Source of the DNA: Paenalkalicoccus suaedae
Lineage (GTDB): Bacteria; Bacillota; Bacilli; Bacillales; Salisediminibacteriaceae
Reading direction: 5' to 3'
Length of the DNA: 64,000 bases
Assembly (NCBI RefSeq): GCF_006965545.2
Contig: NZ_CP041372.2
Span: 2,046,001-2,110,000, forward strand
A program made the position numbers and the translations under genes. Shown here one piece after another: positions 47,813-54,041 of the stretch. Position 1 is the first letter of the stretch. The number at the start of each line of letters is the position of its first letter. The notes beneath the pieces were generated by a model. The model ran no database searches. It saw only the letters and a program-made list of their open reading frames with translations, and was not told the DNA's origin.

Positions 47813-47969
47813 GGCAGACTCGGAGAATGCCCGGAGACAATTAGTAGGAATAGGCAGGGAATGAGACCACGCAGGAAGGCGCTTAGGGTAAGGCGTGAGC
47901 CGCACCCTGCCGACGAGTAGGCTCAGGTCCTGACCCTACTAATGTCGTAGGGTGTTCATAGAGCTGACT
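47813..47969 (-). repeat. Structured repeat copy A2 (157 bp, inverted)
   Basis: Reverse-oriented copy. The outer helix is ATTAGTAGG (47840-47848) with CCTACTAAT (47935-47943), i.e. both arms differ from A1 but still pair. The second helix keeps TGAG/CTCA and CAGG/CCTG around a 3x3 internal loop. Close to copy B2 in sequence. Confidence 0.8.
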
Positions 47970-47983
47970 CCTTTTATATATTT

Positions 47984-48060
47984 AGCATCAATCGCTAGCC
48001 TGAAATCAGCAGGAAAAGCACCCACTGATTTCTAAGTGCAACGCTCGCTTCTTTGATGCT
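47984..48060. repeat. Imperfect inverted repeat
   Basis: AGCATCA (47984-47990) pairs with TGATGCT (48054-48060), and inside it GAAATCAG (48002-48009) with CTGATTTC (48025-48032). A separate hairpin GTCTGC/GCAGAC follows at 48068-48086. No related copy seen elsewhere in the window. Confidence 0.5.
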
Positions 48061-48092
48061 TTCGATCGTCTGCAAAGATCGCAGACTTCTCT

Positions 48093-48130
48093 CTAATGTC
48101 GAAGGGTATTCGTAGAGCTGACTCCTGTTA
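48093..48130 (-). repeat. Truncated structured repeat A3
   Basis: About 38 bp matching only the right-hand end of A2 (CTAATGTCG, AGGGT, AGAGCTGACTCC), a fragment of the same family. Confidence 0.6.
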
Positions 48131-48214
48131 CCACATAAAAATAAGTGGCCCTTTAGCAACCAGCAATCCAAGGGATTGCTAAAAGGGGTTAAAGATCTGT
48201 CAGTAAAACAAAAT

Positions 48215-48247
48215 AAAAGCCACTGAACAAACCATTCAGTAGCTTTT
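48215..48247 (-). terminator. Terminator after rpoZ
   Basis: Minus strand AAAAGCTACTG / CAGTGGCTTTT stem, then ATTTTGTTTT, 35 nt past the rpoZ stop. Confidence 0.85.
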
Positions 48248-48281
48248 ACATGTAGCGCTAAGAAATGCCTCACGTGTAGGC

Positions 48282-48512
48282 TTATCTTTCAGCGTATTCT
48301 TTATCCTTATCTTCTGAAATATCGTAGCTTAAGTATTCTGACTCAATCTCTTCAAGAGCCATTCCTACGTAGTTTACGGAACGTGCGTTTTCTGGCTCAC
48401 TGAAAAGCTCTGGTTGCTCACGTAGTTCTCTTGCACGACGAGCAGAGATTGTTACCAATGTATACTTTGAATTGATTTTTGACATTAACGAATCAATTGA
48501 TGGTTTTAACAT
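48282..48512 (-). CDS. rpoZ: RNA polymerase omega subunit
   Basis: Omega (76 aa), stabilises beta'. MLKPSIDSLMSKINSKYTLVTISARRARELRE is the conserved beta'-binding helix region; NYVGMALEEIESEYLSY follows. ATG 48512 just after gmk (7-nt gap) with GGAGTG upstream. Translationally close to gmk; a terminator follows, so coaBC is uncoupled. Confidence 0.96.
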   Translation of the reverse strand: MLKPSIDSLMSKINSKYTLVTISARRARELREQPELFSEPENARSVNYVGMALEEIESEYLSYDISEDKDKEYAER

Positions 48513-48519
48513 GACAAAA

Positions 48520-49131
48520 TCACTCCTTCACTAATGATTGATATTGATGAATTAGACGATCCTTCTTACAGTTCTCGGCAGTTACAATAGATTTAATACG
48601 GTCTACAGCTAAATGCACCTCGTCATTTTCGACAACGTAGTCGTATTTGTCCATGAGTTCAATCTCTTCGCGAGCTACTGTCATACGGCTATCAATGAGA
48701 TCGACAGATTCGGTCCCACGGCCTGCTAGACGATTTCTTAGTTCTTTTAAGCTTGGTGGCATTAGAAAGATAAAAACACCTTCAGGAAATGTTTCTTTAA
48801 CCTGAATAGCTCCTTGAACTTCAATTTCTAAAATGACATCGTGGCCTTTTTCGATCATTTCTTCCACGTACGCACGAGGTGTGCCGTAGTAATTACCTAC
48901 GTACTGTGCGTATTCAATCATTTCACCGTCTTGGATCAATCGTTCAAATTCTTCTTTGGATTTAAAAAAGTAGTTAACGCCATCTACTTCTCCTGCTCTT
49001 GGATGACGTGTTGTAGCTGATACTGAGTAACGGATGTGCGTATCCTGTTCACGGAGCGCACTACAAACAGTGCCTTTCCCAACGCCTGATGGACCGGAAA
49101 GCACAATCAATAAGCCTTTTTCTCGTTTCAT
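48520..49131 (-). CDS. gmk: Guanylate kinase
   Basis: Gmk (203 aa), GMP to GDP. P-loop [39 protein letters not shown] (GMP site), [15 protein letters not shown] and [24 protein letters not shown] 49131 follows GGAGG at 6-7 nt; ten more in-frame codons upstream are not family-like. Confidence 0.97.
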   Translation of the reverse strand: MKREKGLLIVLSGPSGVGKGTVCSALREQDTHIRYSVSATTRHPRAGEVDGVNYFFKSKEEFERLIQDGEMIEYAQYVGNYYGTPRAYVEEMIEKGHDVILEIEVQGAIQVKETFPEGVFIFLMPPSLKELRNRLAGRGTESVDLIDSRMTVAREEIELMDKYDYVVENDEVHLAVDRIKSIVTAENCKKDRLIHQYQSLVKE

Positions 49132-49173
49132 ATTATCCTCCAAACAATTAGTACAAATCATTTTAACATGAAA

Positions 49174-49207
49174 TAGCGAGGAAAGTATATGTTTACTTTC
49201 CTCGCTA
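49174..49207 (-). terminator. Hairpin between remA and gmk
   Basis: Strong stem TAGCGAGGAAAGTA / ACTTTCCTCGCTA, 5 nt past the remA stop; only TTTC follows on the minus strand, so termination may be partial. Confidence 0.6.
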
Positions 49208-49211
49208 CACG

Positions 49212-49475
49212 TTAGTCTTCCGCTGCGTCCTCTTTACTTGAAATCACTCGTTGCGCGACTGTTTCTGGCTGAACGGCCGATAAAATGACGTGGTCGCTAT
49301 CGGCAATGATAACGGCTCTTGTGCGTCTGCCGTACGTTGCATCTACTAGCATATTTCGATCACGTGCGTCTGAAATGATTCGTTTAATTGGTGCTGATTC
49401 TGGGCTGACGATCGAAATAATTCGATTTGCTGATACGATGTTACCAAAACCAATGTTAATTAATTTAATGTCCAT
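49212..49475 (-). CDS. remA: Extracellular matrix regulatory protein RemA
   Basis: DNA-binding RemA/YlzA (87 aa), activator of matrix and osmoprotection genes in B. subtilis. [32 protein letters not shown] and [26 protein letters not shown] match almost throughout. It lies between yloC and gmk, the conserved location. Confidence 0.96.
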   Translation of the reverse strand: MDIKLINIGFGNIVSANRIISIVSPESAPIKRIISDARDRNMLVDATYGRRTRAVIIADSDHVILSAVQPETVAQRVISSKEDAAED

Positions 49476-49496
49476 GTTCGTATGCCCCCTAATGCG

Positions 49497-50366
49497 TTAT
49501 TCTATGTTTTGAATTTGTTCACGAAGTTTTTCAAGCTCTGCTTTCATATCAACAACAAGCTTGCTCATTTCTTTCACGGAGGCTTTTGAGCCAATCGTAT
49601 TTACTTCTCTATTTAGCTCTTGAAGCACAAAGTCTAGCTTTCTTCCTATCGGTTCGTCTGACTGGATTATCTCGTCAAACTGGACAAGGTGGCTGTCAAT
49701 TCGAGTTATTTCTTCAGTGACGTCGGCTTTCTCCGCATAGAGGGCTGCCTCTTGCAAAATCCGGCTTTCATCAATATCAGATCCTATGGCGCGCATTCGC
49801 TTGATAATCTTATCTGTATAATGGCGATGCACGTCATCTGCATACGTGTGTAATTCTCTGTTTAATGCTTTCACTCGAGTAGCACCTGTTTTTAAAACAG
49901 CTGATAGCTCTTGTCCTTCATTCTCTCGCATCGTTACTAAATCGAGCGTTGCCTTTGACACGCAGGCAAGAAGCTTGTCCGTGAGCTCTGGATCGTCTAT
50001 TTCACGCTCTTCGATCGAAGTAACTTGGTCAGACAAAAGAATTTGTGCAAGCGGAAACGTATCTGTTACAGCATAATTTCCCTTCAGTTCGTTAAAGGCC
50101 TCTTCAAATTGATCAATTAATTGTTGATTAATTGCGAGCTGACTCGTTTTATAAGAACCATCTATCCGAACGAATACATCTACTTTCCCTCTCGAAACAT
50201 TTGTAGACACTACTTTGCGAATAGCTGACTCAAAGCGATTCCATTCCTTTGGAATACGAATACTTACTTCTAAAAATCGGTGATTGACGGACTTAAGCTC
50301 GACTGCTAGTCGACCTCCTGCGATTATCTCCTCAGCATGTCCGTATCCTGTCATACTTCTCATCAT
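49497..50366 (-). CDS. yloC: YicC-family endoribonuclease YloC
   Basis: YicC/YloC stress-induced protein (289 aa from this start), a family with endoribonuclease activity. MMRSMTGYGHAEEIIAGGRLAVELKSVNHRFLEV at the N-terminus and RILQEAALYAEKADVTEEITRIDSHLVQF, GRKLDFVLQELNREVNTIGSKA at the C-terminus are signatures. ATG 50366 or the next codon fits the family; in-frame GTG 50381 is less likely. Divergent from rqcH. Confidence 0.93.
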   Translation of the reverse strand: MMRSMTGYGHAEEIIAGGRLAVELKSVNHRFLEVSIRIPKEWNRFESAIRKVVSTNVSRGKVDVFVRIDGSYKTSQLAINQQLIDQFEEAFNELKGNYAVTDTFPLAQILLSDQVTSIEEREIDDPELTDKLLACVSKATLDLVTMRENEGQELSAVLKTGATRVKALNRELHTYADDVHRHYTDKIIKRMRAIGSDIDESRILQEAALYAEKADVTEEITRIDSHLVQFDEIIQSDEPIGRKLDFVLQELNREVNTIGSKASVKEMSKLVVDMKAELEKLREQIQNIE

Positions 50367-50457
50367 ATGTATCACATCCACTCTCTCATTCTAAACAATT
50401 TTTGCCTTCTCAACAAGGGCTTGTCTGTTATGACCTTATTCGCTCTCTCGCTCGTTG

Positions 50458-50485
50458 TTCCTGCAACTGTTTTTTCTGCTATAAT
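50458..50485 (+). promoter_or_regulatory. Promoter of rqcH
   Basis: Extended -10 TGCTATAAT (TATAAT at 50480-50485) with a weak -35, either TTCCTG at 16 nt or TTGTTC at 19 nt; 36 nt before the rqcH start. Confidence 0.6.
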
Positions 50486-50521
50486 GGCTAGTAGTCTGTA
50501 AGAGTAAAGGAGGATACGATT

Positions 50522-52222
50522 TTGTCTTTCGATGGAATTGTAACAAGAGCCGTAACACATGATCTAAAGCAAACATTAGTAAGTGGGCGAATCACTAAGA
50601 TTCATCAACCTCACCCATCTGATATAGTCATTACAGTAAGAGCGCATGGGAAGAACCATTCCTTATTTATTTCCGTCAATCCATCCTTTGCGCGCTTTCA
50701 TTTAACTAATATTAAGTTTGATAATCCATCTGAACCACCACTATTTTGCATGGTGCTTCGAAAACATTTAGAAGGTAGCATCGTGGAAGCAATTGAACAG
50801 GATGGCCTCGAGAGAGTCATTACTTTTTCGTTTAAAGGTCGTAATGAGCTTGGTGATGTCTCATATAAAAAGTTAAAGTTAGAGTTAATGGGTCGTCACA
50901 GTAACTTGATTTTCTTAGATAATGAGATGATTTTAGAGAGCATTAAGCACATTCCACCGTCCCTCTCTCAATATCGTACGGTATTGCCTGGACAAATGTA
51001 TGTGAGCCCGCCTCATATGGATAAGTTGCATCCGCTACAAACCGATCGCGACGAGCTACTCCGTGCGATTGATTTTAATAGTGGGAAGCTATTGAAGCAA
51101 ATCCAGCAGGTTTATAGCGGTCTGAGCCCACAGGTGATTGAGGAGATTTTACATCGCGCTAAGTTTGCGAATAGTGATACCCTACCTCAAGCCTTTTTAG
51201 AAACATTGGAGCCTGTTAAGCAGCATGATTATTCGCCTTTTATTTATCGTAACGCGAAGAAGGAAGGCTTTAGCGTGATTCCTTTAACGCATATAGAGGG
51301 AGAGCGTACAGAGCTTGCTTCTGTCCATGAGATGTTAGATAGATTTTATCATGATAAATCGGAACGAGATCGTGTGAAGCAACGCGCGCACGATTTAGAA
51401 CGGTTTATTCGTAATGAATATCAGAAGAATAAAAAGAAACGCAAAAAGCTAGAATCAACGCTTCAAGATGCGGATAAAGCGAAGGAGCAACAGAAATTTG
51501 GAGAGCTCTTAACAGCAAATATGCATCTAATAAAGCCCGGAATGAAGAGCATCACAGTCGTGGACTATTATGATGAAGATCAAAATGAAATCACAATCCC
51601 CCTCGTTTCACACAAATCAGCATCTGATAATGCACAGCAGTTCTTTAGAAAGTATACGAAGCTTAAAAACTCCGTGAACTATGTGAATGAGCAGCTACGA
51701 GTGAACGATGAGGAAATTGCATATTTTGAGAATCTATTAGAGCAGATGTCGATTGCATCAACGCGTGATATTGAAGATATTCGCGAAGAGCTTATTGCGG
51801 GTGGATACATGCGTGACCGTAAGCAACAAAAGAAAAAGAAGAAGCCTTCTAAACCGAGCGTCGAGCGCTACGTATCATCAGAGGGTATCGATTTGTATGT
51901 AGGTAAAAATAATAAGCAGAATGAATATTTAACGACGAAGCTAAGTAGACAGGATGACACATGGCTTCACACGAAGGATATCCCTGGCTCACACGTGTTA
52001 ATCAGGAGTACGTCGTTTGGGGAAGAGACATTAATGGAGGCTGCGAATTTAGCTGCATACTTCAGTAAAAGTCGTATGTCGGGGAACGTTCCGGTTGACT
52101 ATACGCTCATTCGCCATGTGAAAAAGCCTAGTGGGGCGAAGCCTGGGTATGTGACGTATGATAAGCAGACGACGGTTTATGTAACGCCGGATGAGGATGT
52201 GGTGAGGAAGCTTAAGGCGTAG
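50522..52222 (+). CDS. rqcH: Ribosome quality-control protein RqcH (NFACT/FbpA family)
   Basis: 566-aa NFACT protein that binds stalled 50S-peptidyl-tRNA and directs Ala-tailing. NFACT-N (~1-230: MSFDGIVTRAVTHDLKQTL, KIHQPHPSDIV, FCMVLRKHLEGSIVEAIEQ), helix-hairpin-helix and long coiled-coil middle (~280-420, very Lys/Glu-rich) and NFACT-R (~450-560: SSEGIDLYVGKNNKQNEYLTTKL, DTWLHTKDIPGSHVLI). Start is TTG at 50522 behind AAAGGAGG. The DR pair at positions 97-98 of the B. subtilis protein reads Glu97-Arg98 here. Confidence 0.95.
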   Translation: MSFDGIVTRAVTHDLKQTLVSGRITKIHQPHPSDIVITVRAHGKNHSLFISVNPSFARFHLTNIKFDNPSEPPLFCMVLRKHLEGSIVEAIEQDGLERVITFSFKGRNELGDVSYKKLKLELMGRHSNLIFLDNEMILESIKHIPPSLSQYRTVLPGQMYVSPPHMDKLHPLQTDRDELLRAIDFNSGKLLKQIQQVYSGLSPQVIEEILHRAKFANSDTLPQAFLETLEPVKQHDYSPFIYRNAKKEGFSVIPLTHIEGERTELASVHEMLDRFYHDKSERDRVKQRAHDLERFIRNEYQKNKKKRKKLESTLQDADKAKEQQKFGELLTANMHLIKPGMKSITVVDYYDEDQNEITIPLVSHKSASDNAQQFFRKYTKLKNSVNYVNEQLRVNDEEIAYFENLLEQMSIASTRDIEDIREELIAGGYMRDRKQQKKKKKPSKPSVERYVSSEGIDLYVGKNNKQNEYLTTKLSRQDDTWLHTKDIPGSHVLIRSTSFGEETLMEAANLAAYFSKSRMSGNVPVDYTLIRHVKKPSGAKPGYVTYDKQTTVYVTPDEDVVRKLKA

Positions 52223-52248
52223 TTGTTGATTCGATTTTTAAAGAGTGC

Positions 52249-52350
52249 TTCAACCCTTCGGGTTGAAATTGATAAAGAGCTAACTAGTTTAAGATCAAGT
52301 TCGTAAGCTCTTCGAGCTTCAATTGCTAAAGAGCTAACTAGTTTAAATCT
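52249..52350 (+). repeat. Two-unit ~54-bp hairpin-plus-motif tandem, island B
   Basis: Hairpins TTCAACC/GGTTGAA (52249-52267) and AAGCTC/GAGCTT (52305-52319) are each followed by a near-identical stretch ending GCTAACTAGTTTAA (first copy from 52280, second from 52334), period 54 bp. Confidence 0.75.
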
Positions 52351-52358
52351 TCACTCCT

Positions 52359-52500
52359 AGCTGTCAGCCCTACGGACACTCTACGACATCCATAGGGTCA
52401 GTGTCTGAGCCTACTCGTCAGGCAGGTTCGGCCTTCCTGCGTGGTCTCAGCCACTGCCTATTCCTATGGATTGTCTCCGAATGTCCTCCGGGTCTGCCAG
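52359..52500 (+). repeat. Structured repeat copy B1 (142 bp)
   Basis: Forward copy. Outer helix ATCCATAGG (52388-52396) with CCTATGGAT (52463-52471); second helix CAGTG-t-CTGAG (52399-52409) with CTCAG-CACTG (52446-52456). The second helix has a different sequence from A1 on both arms yet still pairs. Confidence 0.8.
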
Positions 52501-52530
52501 CTCTCTGTTTGATTTAAAAACGGCATATAA

Positions 52531-52561
52531 AAGGGCCTTTTTTTTAAAGAGGCTCTTTTTT
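52531..52561 (+). terminator. Terminator of rqcH
   Basis: Stem AAGGGCC / GGCTCTT with one G-U pair and a T/A-rich loop, followed by six or more T. It is far (about 310 nt) from the stop, after repeat copy B1. Confidence 0.5.
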
Positions 52562-52607
52562 GTTTGTTTTTTAGCATTTGATAAGTAATTCTTAGGTAAT
52601 TAGGATG

Positions 52608-52687
52608 TTTATGTACCGTATTTGAGATTAATGTACCGTATAGAAAATTTATGTACGGTATACGAGATTTATGTACCGTGAGCAAGA
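52608..52687. repeat. Four 20-bp tandem units
   Basis: Units at 52608-52627, 52628-52647, 52648-52667, 52668-52687, each exactly 20 bp with core TTWATGTACSGT and a variable AT-rich right half ending in GA or AA. The core includes GTAC. No spacers, so not CRISPR. Confidence 0.85.
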
Positions 52688-52760
52688 TATAATTTTAAAG
52701 CTAGGCAACGATTTTTTGCCTAGTGATGTAAAGAAAAAGTATTCGTACAATTAAAGAACT

Positions 52761-52915
52761 GTTACCTTCGATTCTCCGGAGCATCTGGCGGCGACTTAGG
52801 CAGGAGCACTTAGCATTTCCGAGAATCCTTTCACACGGCCGCTAGCCGGGTGGAAAGCCCTCTGTAGCCCTGCCGAACGCGTTCGTCAGTAAGCATAGAA
52901 GAATCGAAGGTTTAC
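52761..52915. repeat. 155-bp element with terminal inverted repeats
   Basis: Left end GTTACCTTCGATTCT (52761-52775) is inverted at the right end (complement GTAAACCTTCGATTCT, 52900-52915). Inside are pairable segments (CTTTCACACGGC with GCCGGGTGGAAAG; GGCAGG with CCTGCC). It is non-coding, so it resembles a miniature inverted-repeat element. A related fragment occurs at 53157-53192. Confidence 0.6.
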
Positions 52916-52989
52916 GTTTAGTAGCAATAGCAAATAGAACTTATAAAGCTGGTTTTGGTTTTAAACCTCCTTAAAGAAGCTCAAGAGGA

Positions 52990-53146
52990 GGCAGACTCGG
53001 AGAATACCTGAAGACAATTAGCAGGAATAGGCAGGGACTGAGACCACGCAGGAAGGCGTTTAGGTGAAGGCGCAAGCCGCGACCTGCCGACGAGTAGGCT
53101 TAGGCACTGACCCTGCTAATATCGTAAGGTGTTCGTAGAGCTGACT
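52990..53146 (-). repeat. Structured repeat copy B2 (157 bp, inverted)
   Basis: Reverse copy, near-identical in length to A2. Outer helix ATTAGCAGG (53017-53025) with CCTGCTAAT (53112-53120): relative to A2 a T-A pair has become C-G on both arms. The second helix keeps CAG/CTG and CTGAG/CTTAG (one G-U). Confidence 0.8.
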
Positions 53147-53156
53147 GCTCTTACCT

Positions 53157-53192
53157 TGGAAAGCGCCAGCCGTAAGCGAAGGAGAATCGAAG
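53157..53192. repeat. Fragment of the terminal-inverted-repeat element
   Basis: TGGAAAGC, GTAAGC and AGAATCGAAG in the same order as the right part of 52761-52915, with internal deletion. Confidence 0.45.
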
Positions 53193-53206
53193 ATTCTATA
53201 AGAAAA

Positions 53207-53977
53207 TCATTCATTTAGTAACTTCTCATAGTAAGCCCTCACCCGTGAATAATCTGTGCGTTTGTATCCTTCACGCTCGGCTAAGAATGCTTCTGTTTTC
53301 TCTGCTAGTGTCATCACGGCAACGACTGCCTGTGCTAAGTCTTCTCGATATGTAGGCTCGAGCAATTTTATGAATGGTTCTGGTAAGAGCTCCCCCGTAA
53401 ATTTGCCCCACATCCCAATATTTTTTGGCTCGTCATGATAGGATGTGGCTATCCAGCCTAGCTGGTCGAAGATGGCTGATCGTATTGGTTGTTCGAGCAT
53501 CGAACTTGCGTAGGTGAACTGTCCTCGACGAAATCCTTTTACAACAGACTGTAGACACCACCAGACTTCGTTGTAGCTTGCATCGAAGTCTTCTTGCGAA
53601 GGCAAATGACTTACATAGCCTTTTTCGCTAGGTTCGACGGGGTTAAACCGATCATCTTTATCGAGTAGTAATTGTGTTAAGGAGTCGTCTTGTAGTCCTA
53701 ATGAAACAGAGCGAATGGTTAAGTCCAGTCTTTCCCCATTTTCAAAAAGCATCAGATAAATAGCCGTATTGTTTGCGTGAGGCGAAGGTTGTTGCATGAT
53801 GAGAATGTCTCCGTAAAGCGTCGTAAAGTCAGGAAGCTCCTCCTCATTGATGTAATAGACGATGTCATAATCTTGATAGCGATCTGGTTCAACTGATGGG
53901 TTCACGCGAGACCCGTGCAAGGATACCGCGCGAATAGCGTCGTATTCGTTTGCTACTTGTAAGATGCGTTCGATCAT
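53207..53977 (-). CDS. Aminoglycoside 6-adenylyltransferase-like protein
   Basis: 256-aa nucleotidyltransferase of the ANT(6)/AadK family. VSLHGSRVNPSVEPDRYQDYDIVYYI contains the GSR and DxD-like (QDYDI) nucleotide/metal site; FENGERLDLTIRSVS supplies the third acidic residue, then QLLLDKDDRFN, YNEVWWCLQSVVKGFRRGQFTYA and MWGKF follow. About 30 residues shorter than AadK. Likely an intrinsic chromosomal homologue; whether it modifies streptomycin cannot be told from sequence. Confidence 0.85.
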   Translation of the reverse strand: MIERILQVANEYDAIRAVSLHGSRVNPSVEPDRYQDYDIVYYINEEELPDFTTLYGDILIMQQPSPHANNTAIYLMLFENGERLDLTIRSVSLGLQDDSLTQLLLDKDDRFNPVEPSEKGYVSHLPSQEDFDASYNEVWWCLQSVVKGFRRGQFTYASSMLEQPIRSAIFDQLGWIATSYHDEPKNIGMWGKFTGELLPEPFIKLLEPTYREDLAQAVVAVMTLAEKTEAFLAEREGYKRTDYSRVRAYYEKLLNE

Positions 53978-54002
53978 TGCCTTTCACTCCTTGTGAAAAA
54001 AA

Positions 54003-54033
54003 GGCGATTCCCTCTGTTAATAAAGGAATCGCC
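54003..54033. terminator. Terminator between the ABC genes and the ANT(6)-like gene
   Basis: GGCGATTCC / GGAATCGCC stem; eight T follow on the minus strand and six on the plus strand. Mainly ends the ABC operon. Confidence 0.9.
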
Positions 54034-54041
54034 TTTTTTGA

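Larger units (their letters stand above)
47215..48281. other. Gene-free island A (1.07 kb) between coaBC and rpoZ
   Basis: No convincing gene. It holds, in order, the hairpin tandem, repeat copy A1, a ~240-bp AT-rich spacer, inverted repeat copy A2, an ~77-bp inverted repeat, a truncated copy A3, a hairpin with CCCTTTAGCAA / TTGCTAAAAGGG arms (about 48150-48186) and the rpoZ terminator. Short open frames here (47628-47864 plus, 47995-48273 minus) lack ribosome sites and run through the repeats. Confidence 0.75.
52223..53206. other. Gene-free island B (0.98 kb) between rqcH and the ANT(6)-like gene
   Basis: No convincing gene. It holds a hairpin tandem, repeat copy B1, the rqcH terminator, four 20-bp tandem units, a ~155-bp element with terminal inverted repeats, inverted repeat copy B2 and a short fragment related to the latter element. 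The order tandem, forward copy, spacer, inverted copy is the same as in island A. Confidence 0.75.

Noticed and set aside
47628-47864. 78-codon hydrophobic open frame on the plus strand
   Set aside because: No ribosome site, and its 3' part runs into repeat copy A2; composition follows the AT-rich spacer.
47995-48273. 92-codon open frame on the minus strand in island A
   Set aside because: Passes through inverted repeats, a repeat fragment and the rpoZ terminator; no ribosome site.
52464-52685. 73-codon open frame on the minus strand in island B
   Set aside because: Reads across the 20-bp tandem units, the rqcH terminator and repeat B1; no ribosome site or family resemblance.
52608-52687. 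CRISPR array
   Set aside because: Units are directly adjacent with no unique spacers and no cas genes nearby; the same holds for 57851-58100.
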